64,000 nucleotides of DNA. Source: Argentina anserina. Taxonomy: Eukaryota > Streptophyta > Magnoliopsida > Rosales > Rosaceae. The stretch covers positions 26,474,001 to 26,538,000 of the forward strand of contig NC_065877.1 of the NCBI RefSeq assembly GCF_933775445.1, in the 5' to 3' direction. Position 1 is the first letter of the stretch. The number at the start of each line of letters is the position of its first letter. A model generated the notes under the pieces. It was not told where the DNA came from, made no database searches, and saw nothing but the letters and a program-made list of their open reading frames with translations. This document shows, piece by piece, positions 35,912-45,539 of this stretch. The position numbers were made by a program, and so were the translations under genes.

Positions 35912-36583
35912 ATGGCTTCTAAGAACAACCAAGCCGTTCCATTGACGAAATCCAAATCCATAACCGCGAGGTTAAGCGGAGAGGCCGATCTGGTCAATAA
36001 ATCCAAACAAACATTCTCCAAATCAAAGAGTGAACCGATTTCCCTTGTCACCCAGAGCGTGGCTAGAGCTCAACCCACGATATTTATGCCATTTTCTAGT
36101 AAGCCTCGTCAACCAGTTATCACCTTGGAGAGCTTGGGAGCAATAGAGCATGCCTCTCAAAGTGGGAAGAAGCATGTGTCAAAGGAGAATGAGCCAAATG
36201 AGCAATCTCTTCTACCCGTTTATGGTGATGGCCCTATCCTGAAAGACGTTTTCTCTGATGACAAATCAAGCACGGCATCATACTATGGAAGTCCCAAAGA
36301 AGATGGCGATAACTTTCATTCTATGCCGCATGAATCCTCTTATGACAATACGCAGGTCTTGGTGATAGGGGCATCCACAATCGAGGAGCAACTCTCCAAT
36401 CTGTTGGAGATGGTTGAAATGCTCACCCGAACGGTTGAAGAAAAGGACGTGCAAATCGCTGAACTTTATAGCAAGTTGGAAGATCACGATGTTGAGAACT
36501 CTACCAAAAGGTCGCCTGGCAGGAGCAAAGTAAATGAAAAGGGAGAAACGTCCAAGAATGATGGCGACTCGCTTGGTTCCTAA
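35912..36583 (+). CDS. Gypsy gag N-terminal ORF
   Basis: Open frame of 223 codons from the first ATG after the primer-binding site (MASKNNQAVPLTKSKS) to a stop at 36581-36583. The N-terminal part is Lys/Ser-rich; residues ~155-190 form a short predicted coiled coil (IEEQLSNLLEMVEMLTRTVE). This layout is usual for Tat-type gag leaders. The frame stops before the capsid-like domain, which follows in pieces, so the full gag protein cannot be produced. Confidence 0.65.
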   Translation: MASKNNQAVPLTKSKSITARLSGEADLVNKSKQTFSKSKSEPISLVTQSVARAQPTIFMPFSSKPRQPVITLESLGAIEHASQSGKKHVSKENEPNEQSLLPVYGDGPILKDVFSDDKSSTASYYGSPKEDGDNFHSMPHESSYDNTQVLVIGASTIEEQLSNLLEMVEMLTRTVEEKDVQIAELYSKLEDHDVENSTKRSPGRSKVNEKGETSKNDGDSLGS

Positions 36584-37870
36584 TCACTCCAGCAATTGCA
36601 AGACATCATCACCAACTCAATTCGGGCTCAATATGGAGGTCATTCTCGTGACTCCCTCACTTTCTCCAAACCTTACACTAAGAGGATCGACAGCTTAAGG
36701 ATGTCACTGGGGTATCAGCCACCAACGTTCCAACAATTTGAAGGTAAAGGGAACCCAAAGTAACCGTCGCCCACTTTGTGGTTACTTGTAGTAACGCCAG
36801 GACAGAAGGTGATCACCTTGTCAAGCAGTTTGTTCGCTCGTTGAAGGGAAATGCCTTTGAGTGGTATACAGACTTAGAGCCGGAGTATGTTGACAGTTGG
36901 GACTAAATGGAGCGCGAGTTCCTCAATCGATTCTATAGTACAAGGCGGACGGTGAGCATGATAGAGCTAACTAACACGAAGCAACGAAAGGATGAACCCG
37001 CGGTCGACTACATCAATAGATGGCGCTTACTTAGTCTTGATTACAAGGACCGACTATCAGAGGTATTAGCCGTTGAAATGTGCATTCAATGCATGCACTT
37101 TGATTTGTTATACATCTTGCAAGGAATCAAGCCTCGTTCTTTCGAAGAGTTGGCTACTCGAGCCCACGACATGGAGCTAAGCTTGGCAAGTGATAAGGGA
37201 AAGAATGAGTCCCTGGTTGACCAACGAAAAGACAAAGTCTTCGGAAGCAGATTTGACAAGGTTGTGAAGAAGCCTTCCAAATAATCAATAGTCATCAATA
37301 CTGCACCGGTTACAATCTCTACGCGGGATAAGAATGAGTTCAATAAGGTGGAACCTCCTCGAACCTACGATAGGAGTAAACGCACATTGAAGGAGATGGA
37401 TCAAAAGACGTACTTGTTCCCAGACTTTGATGTGGCGGGCATGTTAGGGGATATGCTCGAAAATAAGATAATATGTTTTTCAGAGTGCAAGCGTCCAGAA
37501 GAAATGCATCGAGTCAACGATCTGAAGTATTGCAAATATCATCGCCTCGTTAGTCACCCAATAGATAAGTGTTTTGTTCTCAATGATTTGATAATGAATC
37601 TCGCCAAGCAAGGGAGGATTGAGCTGGACGTTGACGATGTTGCTGAAGTCAATTGCACTACCATAACATTCGGGTCGTTCGAGCCAGTTCCACTCCATTT
37701 TCACCCAATAAAAGCACCGTCCCATTTCACAAAAGAGAGCGCGAACGTAAAAAGACCAAAGAAGTTAAAGAATATCCTGCTTCCATGCCTATCCTCCAAG
37801 TTTCCCCTAATTCTGATGATGAAGGATGGATATTGGTCACCCGGAGAAGAACTCACAAAGGTATGATGTC
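36584..37870 (+). pseudogene. Gypsy gag capsid-like region, broken
   Basis: Translations in alternating frames give RIDSLRMSLGYQPPTFQQFE (36690-36750), then a Retrotrans_gag-like segment in 36907-37284 (EREFLNRFYSTRR, DEPAVDYINRWRLLSLD). A post-capsid part at 37348-37866 contains a CKYHRLVSHPIDKCFVL motif (37530-37580), a Tat-type zinc-knuckle-like signature. At least three stops or frameshifts separate the pieces. Confidence 0.75.
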
Positions 37871-38245
37871 AAACTCACCGGTTACCCGACCAAGTCATAA
37901 GAAATCACGTCCACAACGGGAGGAGAACGGACGAGGACGTTTTGAAATGAAAGTCGTTCCGTATTGGTGGAAGCCTCTTCGCCGGAACTTGTCAATAGAG
38001 CAATTACCTACGAAACAACCGAATGTCATTTCAATGGCCACAAGTTGTGAAGTTAACTCCAAAGAAGATGAAAAGCCTGAAGCAAGAGAAATAGGTGCAA
38101 GTCAAGTGTTAAAGAAAAATGAGGTGTTGAAACAATTGGAGAGTCTACCTTTCCAACTTAGCCTCTCTAACTTGATGCAATTGCCACAATCAACGAGATG
38201 CGCACTTGTGGAGTTCCTTATTGATGTAGGAAACACTCCACAAGC

Positions 38246-38853
38246 ATGAAGGAATGTGGCACGTGTGATGCATATTTTGATACCATTCACTTCACAGATG
38301 ATGATCTCCAATTAGGCTCTAAGCCACATAATCGGCCTCTTTTTGTAACATGGTACATACGAAAGCGGAAGTTGAATCGCATGCTCATAGACCAAGGGTC
38401 ACCAGTAAATATCATGCCCAAGTCAACCATGTCTCAACTCGGCATCACGTTAATGAGTTATCAAGGAGTCGTCTCATGATCCAAGATTTCAACCAAGGAG
38501 GACAAAGAGCGATAGGAATAATCAGACTAGACATGGACATCGGAGAGCTAAAATCAAACACCTTATTTCATGTTATCGATGCGAAGACCTCATACAACTT
38601 GTTGTTGGGACAACCATGGGTACATGAAAATGGCATCGTGCCATCCACTTTACATCAATGTTTCAAGTTCTATCGCGGAGGTGTGAAAACCGTGGTAGGA
38701 GATACCAAACCATTCATAGAAGCTGAATCATACTTTACGGATTCTAAATTCTACACATATGAGGAGTCAATGAAAGAAATCCTTCCGGTCGGAGTACCCT
38801 CCATGCAACATATTTCCAACTCGCCAATGTGCAACATATCAGTGTCGAGGTAG
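38246..38853 (+). pseudogene. Gypsy aspartic protease region, one frameshift
   Basis: The protease active-site region reads MLIDQGSPVNIMPKSTM at 38380-38430, where family members usually have D-G/S-G-S; here the residue after Asp is Gln. The frame breaks near 38478, and the remainder (NTLFHVIDAKTSYNLLLGQP) continues in another frame up to 38853. It matches the usual Tat-type protease C terminus. Confidence 0.75.
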
Positions 38854-39539
38854 TTAAAGAGAAGAGTCAAGAGGTTAAGTCAACCCCTCGCATTTCGTCG
38901 TTCGATCACATTCGTCTAGATTCTCGAAGAGCAACATCTAAACATATTGAAGGATCAATCACAAGGATGTCGGTTTTTGACCGTGTGAACATGACAGTGA
39001 ATAGAGGTTCAGTCTTCAATCGCATCGGTGGTACAACCACTCGGCCTTTTGTATTCAAAAGGATGTCAAGTTAAGACAAATATAAGAAATAGTCAAACCT
39101 CATTCTGCGAAATCCTGCATTGGAAATGATCCAAGCACCTAAAGAACGACAAATATGCAAAAGGAGAACGACTTGTAGTCAAGCAGAGAGCAAATAAATC
39201 CGAAGTCTTATCCCGTCACGCATGAATAGGCATTGTGTGTTGGAAGTGGATTACACGGATCAACTCAAAGTGAAGCAACATACCATCATATTCACTGGCC
39301 AAAAAGGAAATAGCAACCTCGATAATGATGGTGAGGATGACATTGTCCAAACCACTTACCATGTCACGGTGGCAGAAGCAGATGTCGTAAAGGAAGACGA
39401 TCATGAAGATTTTGAAATTGAAGTAGACGAAGCTCATCCAGAACTTGAAGACGGGGGGCAAGCCACTATGGACGAACTTAAGGAGAATAACTTGGGAACA
39501 TAGGAAGACCCAAGACCTATTTTTTTTAGTGCGTCTTTA

Positions 39540-40900
39540 AGTTCCGAAGAAGAAAAATAATGTCTTGATCTGTTGCTCAAGTACAAAGATGTCTTTGCTT
39601 GGACGTACAAAGAAATGTCCGGCCTGGATCCAAAGGTAGCGGTTCATCGACTTACTGTCAAACCGGAGGCTCGGCCGACCAAGCAAACACAAAGACGCTT
39701 TCGAACAGAACTTATTACTCAAATTAAAGCAGAAGTTGATAAGTTGATTACTGCAGGCTTCATTAGAGAAGTTCAGTATCCTAAGTGGATCGCAAACATT
39801 GTTCCTATCAAGAAGAAGAACAGACAAATCCGCGTTTGTATAGATTTTTCGTGACTTAAATGAGGCATATCCAAAAGATGATTTCCCTTTGCCAATCATA
39901 GAGCTCATGGTAGATGCGACAACCGGGCATGAGATTTTGTCATTCATGGACGGATCATCAGGTTACAACCAGATACGGATAGCCTTAGAGGATGAGGAAC
40001 TCAATGCATTTTGAACTCTCAAATGAATTTATTGCTATAAGGTCATGTCATTCGAGTTAAAAAATGTTGGTGCAACGTACCAATACGCTATGCAAAAAAC
40101 ATTCGGTGACATGCTGCATAAGTATGTAGAATGCTATGTTGATGATTTTGTTGTCAAAACAAAGAAAAAAAGTGATCACCTGCAACATCTACGAAGAGTG
40201 TTCGACAGGTTATGCAAATACCAGTTAAAAATGAATCCTTTGAAATGTGCCTTCGGTGTCAGTTCTAGAAAATTTCTTGGATTCATCGTGAAGCACCGAG
40301 GCATCGAGGTAGACCAATTCAAAATTAAAGTCACCCAGGGAATGCCATAACCAAGAAATTTGTGCGAGTTGAAAGGCCTCCAAGGGCGATTTGCCTTCAT
40401 CAGACGGTTCATATCGAACCTGGCGGGCCGTTGCTAACCATTAAGTCGACTCATGAAGAAAGATGTTTCATTTGTATGGGATGAAGCTTGTCGCAATGCC
40501 TTTGAGGAGCATAAAGAAATACCTGGCGAATCCTCTGGTGCTGGGTGCACCTATCACCGGGAAACCTCTTATCCTTTACATCGTGGCTTAAGAGAGATCA
40601 CTTGGGGCCCTTCTTGCCCAAGAAAATGAAGCCAAAAAGGACAAAGCCTTTTAGTACTTAAGTCGGACGCTCACCGGACCTGAGCTAAATTATCCGCCGA
40701 TAGAGAAGATGTGTCATGCACTCGTCTTCGCCATTCAAAAGTTGAGGCATTACATGCAAGCTTACACAATGCACTTGGTAGCGCGAGCCGATCCAGTTAA
40801 GTTCATATTATCTAAACTAATTTTAACCGGGCGCATGGCTAAGTGAGCGTTACTATTGAACAAATACGACATCATATATGTGCCTGCTAATGCAGTGGAA
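39540..40900 (+). pseudogene. Gypsy reverse transcriptase and RNase H, broken
   Basis: The N-terminal RT part is at 39573-39854 (FAWTYKEMSGLDPKVAVHRL, GFIREVQYPKWIANIVPIKK). A frameshift at about 39850 leads to DLNEAYPKDDFPLPIIE. A stop falls near 40013 in the palm region; the fingers/palm resume at 40045 with the catalytic YVDD at 40135-40146 and KFLGFIV near 40280. The RNase H part can be followed in fragments (HALVFAIQKLRHYMQAYTMH near 40710-40770) with several stops. The catalytic YVDD is preserved, but the protein is not. Confidence 0.85.
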
Positions 40901-40909
40901 TGACAGACG

Positions 40910-41368
40910 TTGGCCGACTTCCTTGCAGACTACCCTATTCCAGCGGATTGGGAAATCTCATATGAATTCCCGGACGAGGAAGTCTTCCTTGCAGAGGTCC
41001 TCCCTACTTGGAATATATTTTTCGATGGCTCATCTAAGACAGACGGGGAAGGGGCTGGTGTTATCTTTGTCTCTTCACAAAAACAGATATTGCCTTATTC
41101 TTTCACTCTTGGGGAACTGTGCTCTAACAATGTTGTAAAGTACCAAGCGTTGATCATGGGATTGCAAACAACATTAGAAATTGAAATCCAAAGTCTCGAA
41201 GTGAATGGAGACTCGAAGTTGGTGATTGATCTACTGCTCACTAATTACGAGGTCAAGAATGAAGATTTGGTACCTTATTTCCAACTCGCCACTCAACTCT
41301 TAAAAAGCTTTGATAATGTTACACTCATACATATGCCACAGAAAGAAAATCAAATGGCAACGCATTAG
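40910..41368 (+). pseudogene. Second (archaeal-type) RNase H of the gypsy element
   Basis: A 152-codon open segment reads WNIFFDGSSKTDGEGAGVIF, CSNNVVKYQALIMGL, VNGDSKLVIDLL and DNVTLIHMPQKENQMATH. This D-E-D-type domain located after the ordinary RNase H is characteristic of Tat-group elements. The usual Glu in the (N)NxAEYxALI motif appears as Lys (VKYQALI), a change likely to inactivate it. The usual DALA motif after the final block is also degenerate. Confidence 0.8.
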
Positions 41369-41369
41369 C

Positions 41370-42760
41370 AAACTAGGCGGCGACTTTAGCATTGTCTGGA
41401 GATGAAATTTTGGACATCCCAATTTGCCAAAGGTGGATCGTGACAACAAAGCCTTCACTCCAATGTGCCAGTTCTCATGTAGTGTCAGTTTACACCATTG
41501 ATGTTTGAAGATTGGAGGCATCCTTTTATCGACTATCTTGAGCACAAAAAGCTTCCCGACAATTTGAAGCAAAGGTGGAGCATCAAGCGGCGAGCACCAT
41601 ATATCGGACGTCATTTGACGGAGTACTCCTTCGCTGCTTGGGAAAAGATGAAATGATCAAAGCCATGAAAGAGGTTCATTCTGAAGTGTGTGGAGCACAT
41701 CAGTGAGGACCAAAGTTACATTTTTAGGTAAGACGACTAGGGTATTATTGGCCCACCATGGTCAAGGATTGTATGGAGTATGCGCAAAAATTCCAAGTTT
41801 GTCAGTTTCATGCCAACTTTATTCATCAGCCACATGAGCCGTTGCATCCGACAATTACTTCGCACCCATTCGACGTCTGGAGAATGGATGCAGTCGGACC
41901 CATCACTCTGAAATCATTGGTTGGTCATATGTACATTCTGGCAGCCACATATTCCTTCTCAAAGTGGGCAGAGGCGATACCGCTCAAAGAAATAAAGAAA
42001 AAAAATGTTGTGGACTTCATTACGGGAAGCATTATGCAACGCTATGGTATACCGCAGTGCATCATCACAGACAATGCCAAGTATTTCTTGAATACCGCAA
42101 CAGAAAAGTTGAGCAAGAAATTCCACTTCAAGCTTCACTTATCTTCGATGTACAATGCCCCGGCAAATAGTTTGGCAGAAGCATTCAATAAAACGCTTTG
42201 TAACATTATGAAGAAAACTGTCAGCAAGAAGCAGAGAGATTGGCATGAGAAACTGGGCGAAGCCCTCTGGTCTTATAGAACAACGTATCGGACAACCACA
42301 AATGCTACACATTATTCACTCGTCTATGGTGTCGAAACTGTGTTACCATTAGAGAAAAAAAAATCCCGTCATTGAGAATCACTTTGCAAGAAGGTCTCAC
42401 AAATGAGGAAAATGTCAAGTTGCGCCTTCAAGAGTTAGAAGCTTTGGACGAGAAGAGGCTTGATGCACGACAACACCTGGAATGCTACCAAGCTCAGATG
42501 TCACACGCCTTCAACAAAGGTGTTCGACTATGGTCATTTCAAGTTTATGATTTAGTTCTTTCTGTTCGAATAGGCTTGATACACAACAACAAGACCCATC
42601 ATTATGACGCACAAGACTAGCTCCAAATTCAAGTCAATGTGGGATGGTTCTTACGTTGTCAGAGAAGTATACACCAATGAAGCTTACAAAATTGTGGTGG
42701 AAGACGGTCTGAAGATTGGTCCCATTAACGGGAAATTCTTGAAGAAGTACCATGCTTGAA
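41370..42760 (+). pseudogene. Gypsy integrase, broken
   Basis: Integrase core lies at 41758-42375: CHAN-like VCQFHANFIHQPHEPLHP, WRMDAVGPI with the first Asp, FSKWAEAIPLKEIKKKNVVD, the second Asp in IITDNAKYF (usually TDNG), and the Glu in NSLAEAFNKTL (usually NG..E..N). The frame ends at 42375; the C-terminal domain continues with shifts (RLQELEALDEKRLDARQHLE near 42430, then GPINGKFLKKYH near 42725). The N-terminal zinc-finger part (41400-41757) contains stops. Confidence 0.8.
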
Positions 42761-43007
42761 AATGTCAAAGTATGCTCCAAGTCTGCACGAGCCTAAACTG
42801 CGCCTGTATGAGCTTAAACTGCATGAGGCACCAAAAAAGAAAACAAAACAAAAACAAAAAAACTTTGAACTACGTGATGACTTAATTCATTCTTTAAAAT
42901 GATACATAGGCAGCTTGAGAATAACAATATTAAGTTCGGTCACATCAAAAACAAATATAATGGTTTGATTGAAAAAAAAAACAAATCATGATCATTCAAG
43001 CAAATTG

Positions 43008-43545
43008 TCAAATCCGGGTCAAACCCTTGAAGCTACTCCGACGTTCTTCAAAACTGGCTCGTAACTTCTTTGCCTCTTCAATCTCTGTTGCAGTCAGTTC
43101 TGGAATCTCTCGGATTTGGCACTTCTTCTGTTCTAGATCAACAAGTCTTGCATCGTGAAGAAAAAGGTATGCATCTAGCGAGTCCAACGTCTGCTCTAGC
43201 TTCTGTTGTTCTTCCTTCAAGTTCTCAAGGGACTCAAGCATAGATTGACGTTGATCAAAAGTATTTTGTCGAATTTCTTGGGCTGTCGTGATCAAGCGAA
43301 GTTCTACAAACGTCTGAACTTAGCACCTCGTTGCCTTACCTGGGCATTTGGAAGCTGGCCACTTGACGATTCACTGTGTAAGTCTACTGCGAGACGGGAG
43401 TTGAGCTGCCATAGAATGGAGCTTTAAAAGTGAATGGCCCGGTAAGAGAGGAATATACGGTTAAGGAGGTGTCATTATGTTGCTCATCTTCAACATCGTC
43501 GAGGATAGTGATTGTCCCGTCCTTGAAACTCTTGAAAGCCGCCAT
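43008..43545 (-). pseudogene. Antisense ORF of the gypsy element, coiled coil, two frame breaks
   Basis: On the strand opposite to pol, an ATG at 43545 opens a 53-codon frame (starting MAAFKSFKDGTITILDDVED) ending in TAG at 43384-43386. Coding-like sequence then continues in a second frame (DLHSESSSGQLPNAQVRQRG) and, from about 43312 to 43008, in a third frame with a heptad-rich coiled coil (MLESLENLKEEQQKLEQTLD ... EEAKKLRASFEERRS). The coiled-coil part is 95 codons from its first Met. Antisense ORFs after pol are known in some Tat-group elements such as Grande; whether this is homologous is not known. I cannot assign a function. Confidence 0.55.
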
Positions 43546-44225
43546 GCTGAATGTGATGCGTAAAGTCTAAAATGCTTTTATTGAGTGATATCAAGTCTAT
43601 GAAATGAAAACAGTCAAGCGATTAGGTCGTTTACATTCTTCAAACTCTTGAAAGCTGTCATGGTGAATGTGATGTGTAAAGCCTAAAACGCTTTTATTGA
43701 GCGTTGTCAAGTCAATGAAATGAAAGCAGTCAAGCGATTAGGTCATTTACGTTCTTCAAACTCTTGAAAGCCGTCATGGTAAATGTGATGCGTAAAGCAT
43801 AAAATGCTTTATTGAGTGTTGTCAAGTCTATGAAATGAAAACAATCAAGCGATTAGGTCGTTTACGCTCTTCAAACTCTTGAAAGCCGTCATGGTGAATG
43901 TGATGTGTAAAGCCTAAAACGCTTTGATTTAGTGTTGTTAAGTCTATGAAATGAAAGCAGTCAAGCGATTAGGTCGTTTAGGTTCTTCAAACTCTTGAAA
44001 GCCGTCATGGTGAATGTGATGCGTAAAGCCTAAAACGCTTTTATTGAGTGTTGTTAAGTCTATGAAATAAAGCAGTCAAGCGATTAGGTCGTTTACGTTC
44101 TTCAAACTCTTGAAAGCCGTCAAGGTGAATGTGATGCGTAAAGCCTAAAACGCTTTTATTTTAGTGTTGTCAAGTTTATGAAATGAAAGCAGTCAAGCGA
44201 TTAGGTCGTTTACGTTCTTCAAATC
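43536..44225. repeat. ~117-bp tandem repeat, about six units
   Basis: Units begin at about 43536, 43655, 43770, 43885, 44002 and 44118, each holding GAATGTGATGCGTAAAG, GCGATTAGGTCGTTTACG and CTTCAAACTCTTGAAAGCCG. Adjacent units are estimated above 90% identical. On the minus strand each unit contains an ATG context matching the start of the antisense ORF. Confidence 0.9.
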
Positions 44226-44617
44226 CGCCAGAAATCAACTCGTTTCGAAAGCAGTCAGATGGCTAGATCAACCGCGACTCTCAAATTTGTTGTCAAAATC
44301 CTACAAAACAAATTAGAAACAAGATCGCATCATAGCCGAGCCGAGTTGGAGTCGCGTTGGAGCCGAGCCTAACTGGAGCCGAGCAGAAAGGGTGACAGCA
44401 TGTTTGTTTGCCTTTAATCCGCAATTGGTGGTGCGCCTTTTAAGAAAGAAAAAAAAGGAAACCCGGTCAGTCAATACCCCATTCCTACCTCTCCCACTGC
44501 ACACTTTGAAACACCCAAACCTTTCTCTCTCTAAAAAAAAGAGCTGTTTCGTATCACAACTCAACATATTTGCTTTAGCAAGACCACAAATTTGCTTTAG
44601 CAAGACCACATCCACAA

Positions 44618-45320
44618 TTGACGCAAAAATGGGAAGAAACCCGGTCCCCCTTTCTCTCTCTCCCTCGTCATCATCTTCTTCTTCTCCTCATCTACGCCAT
44701 CCCTCCATTTCTCTCCCTCACTTCCCACATCCTCCAGCCCACCGTCTCCGTCAAGAAAAGATGGGACTCCCTCAACGTCCTCCTCGTCATCTTCGCTATC
44801 CTCTGTGGCGTTTTCGCTAGAAAACACGATGACGCCGGCGAGGGATTGCCTGACGTCAACAACCCTCACGTCCATATTCATATCCAACCCTCTACTTGGT
44901 TCTCCCATCAACAGAAACACCTCATCTCCACGATCAGATTCATCAGTTCGTCTTACTCTGCAACAACAATAGTTTGGATACCCGGAGAGAACTCCAAAGA
45001 TGCATGACATTACTCCAGTTAGGACGCCGGAAAACGTTGGTGGCGACCGTTTGAGGAGAAGAAGCTAAGTCTCAGTTTCGTTTCTTTGATGACTTCGAAA
45101 TCAGCAATTACGGAACTCACCGACAGCACAGAGAGACAAGCTCCGTCGATGTCAAGGAGATTCCAGTCGATACTTTCGTACTTCAATCTTCACCAATGCT
45201 GGTTAAGTCGCCGCTAGCTCCCACTACCGCCTCGGAGATCAACCAACGCATCTTAGGGACCAGCAACTACATCAAATAGAAAGAAACATTAGGAGAGATT
45301 CAAAAGTTGATGCACTCACG
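44618..45320 (+). pseudogene. Decayed paralogue of the DUF4408/DUF761 gene
   Basis: The frame from 44618 to 45007 reads, without an ATG in position, a hydrophobic helix then SVKKRWDSLNVLLVIFAILC, the same DUF4408 motif as residues 69-88 of the gene at 31324. It stops at 45005-45007. Further paralogous pieces follow in another frame: FRFFDDFEISNYGTHRQHRE, then EIPVDTFVLQSSP, matching NIPVDRFVIRTE of the intact gene, and a KETLGEIQK piece matching its EEVVEKIQK region. The poly-Pro and DUF761 parts are absent. Loss of the start codon, frameshifts and truncation mark it as a pseudogene. Confidence 0.8.
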
Positions 45321-45436
45321 GCGGAGGTTTGTTGATAATGCATGGTCTCTGCCATTGTTCTCTACTTCTGTTGTTGTCTTTGTTGATGAGATTGATGATG
45401 AGGACATTTCATTCTTGTTGAATCACACTGCTACTT

Positions 45437-45506
45437 ATTTGTGAGCTAGGCAAGTATGATGAGTGCATTACAGACTGTAACAAGGCTGTTGAAAGAAGAA
45501 AATATG
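45437..45506 (+). pseudogene. Fragment of a HOP/STI1-type TPR exon
   Basis: A short stretch reads CELGKYDECITDCNKAVERR, which matches the TPR2A region of the Hsp70-Hsp90 organising protein (family: MGKYEECIKDCDKAVERGRE). Nothing recognisable as HOP lies on either side; bases 45507-45540 are AT-rich. It is an isolated gene scrap between the DUF4408 pseudogene and the large LTR. Confidence 0.6.
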
Positions 45507-45539
45507 CTAATCATGTATTTTAATCGAATTGGTTGGCCT

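Larger units (their letters stand above)
34866..44300 (+). mobile_element. Tat-like Ty3/gypsy retrotransposon lacking a 3' LTR
   Basis: A 972-bp 5' LTR (34866-35837) is followed by a primer-binding region TTGGCACGCCCAGTGGGAT, then gag, protease, RT, RNase H, a second (archaeal-type) RNase H domain and integrase in that order, each broken by stops or frameshifts. The extra RNase H after the first points to the Tat group. After pol come an antisense ORF and a tandem repeat. No 3' LTR is found before the DUF4408 pseudogene begins, so the element was truncated; 44300 is an approximate end. The only other copy of this LTR in the window is the solo LTR at 52954-53801, which has its own TSD. Confidence 0.85.

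Noticed and set aside
43536..44225. CRISPR-like array
   Set aside because: The units are contiguous ~117-bp repeats without unique spacers, in a plant retrotransposon.
44331..44335. CATAG as the 3' target-site duplication of the gypsy element
   Set aside because: It matches the 5' flank, but no LTR end precedes it; a 5-mer match in this much sequence is expected by chance.
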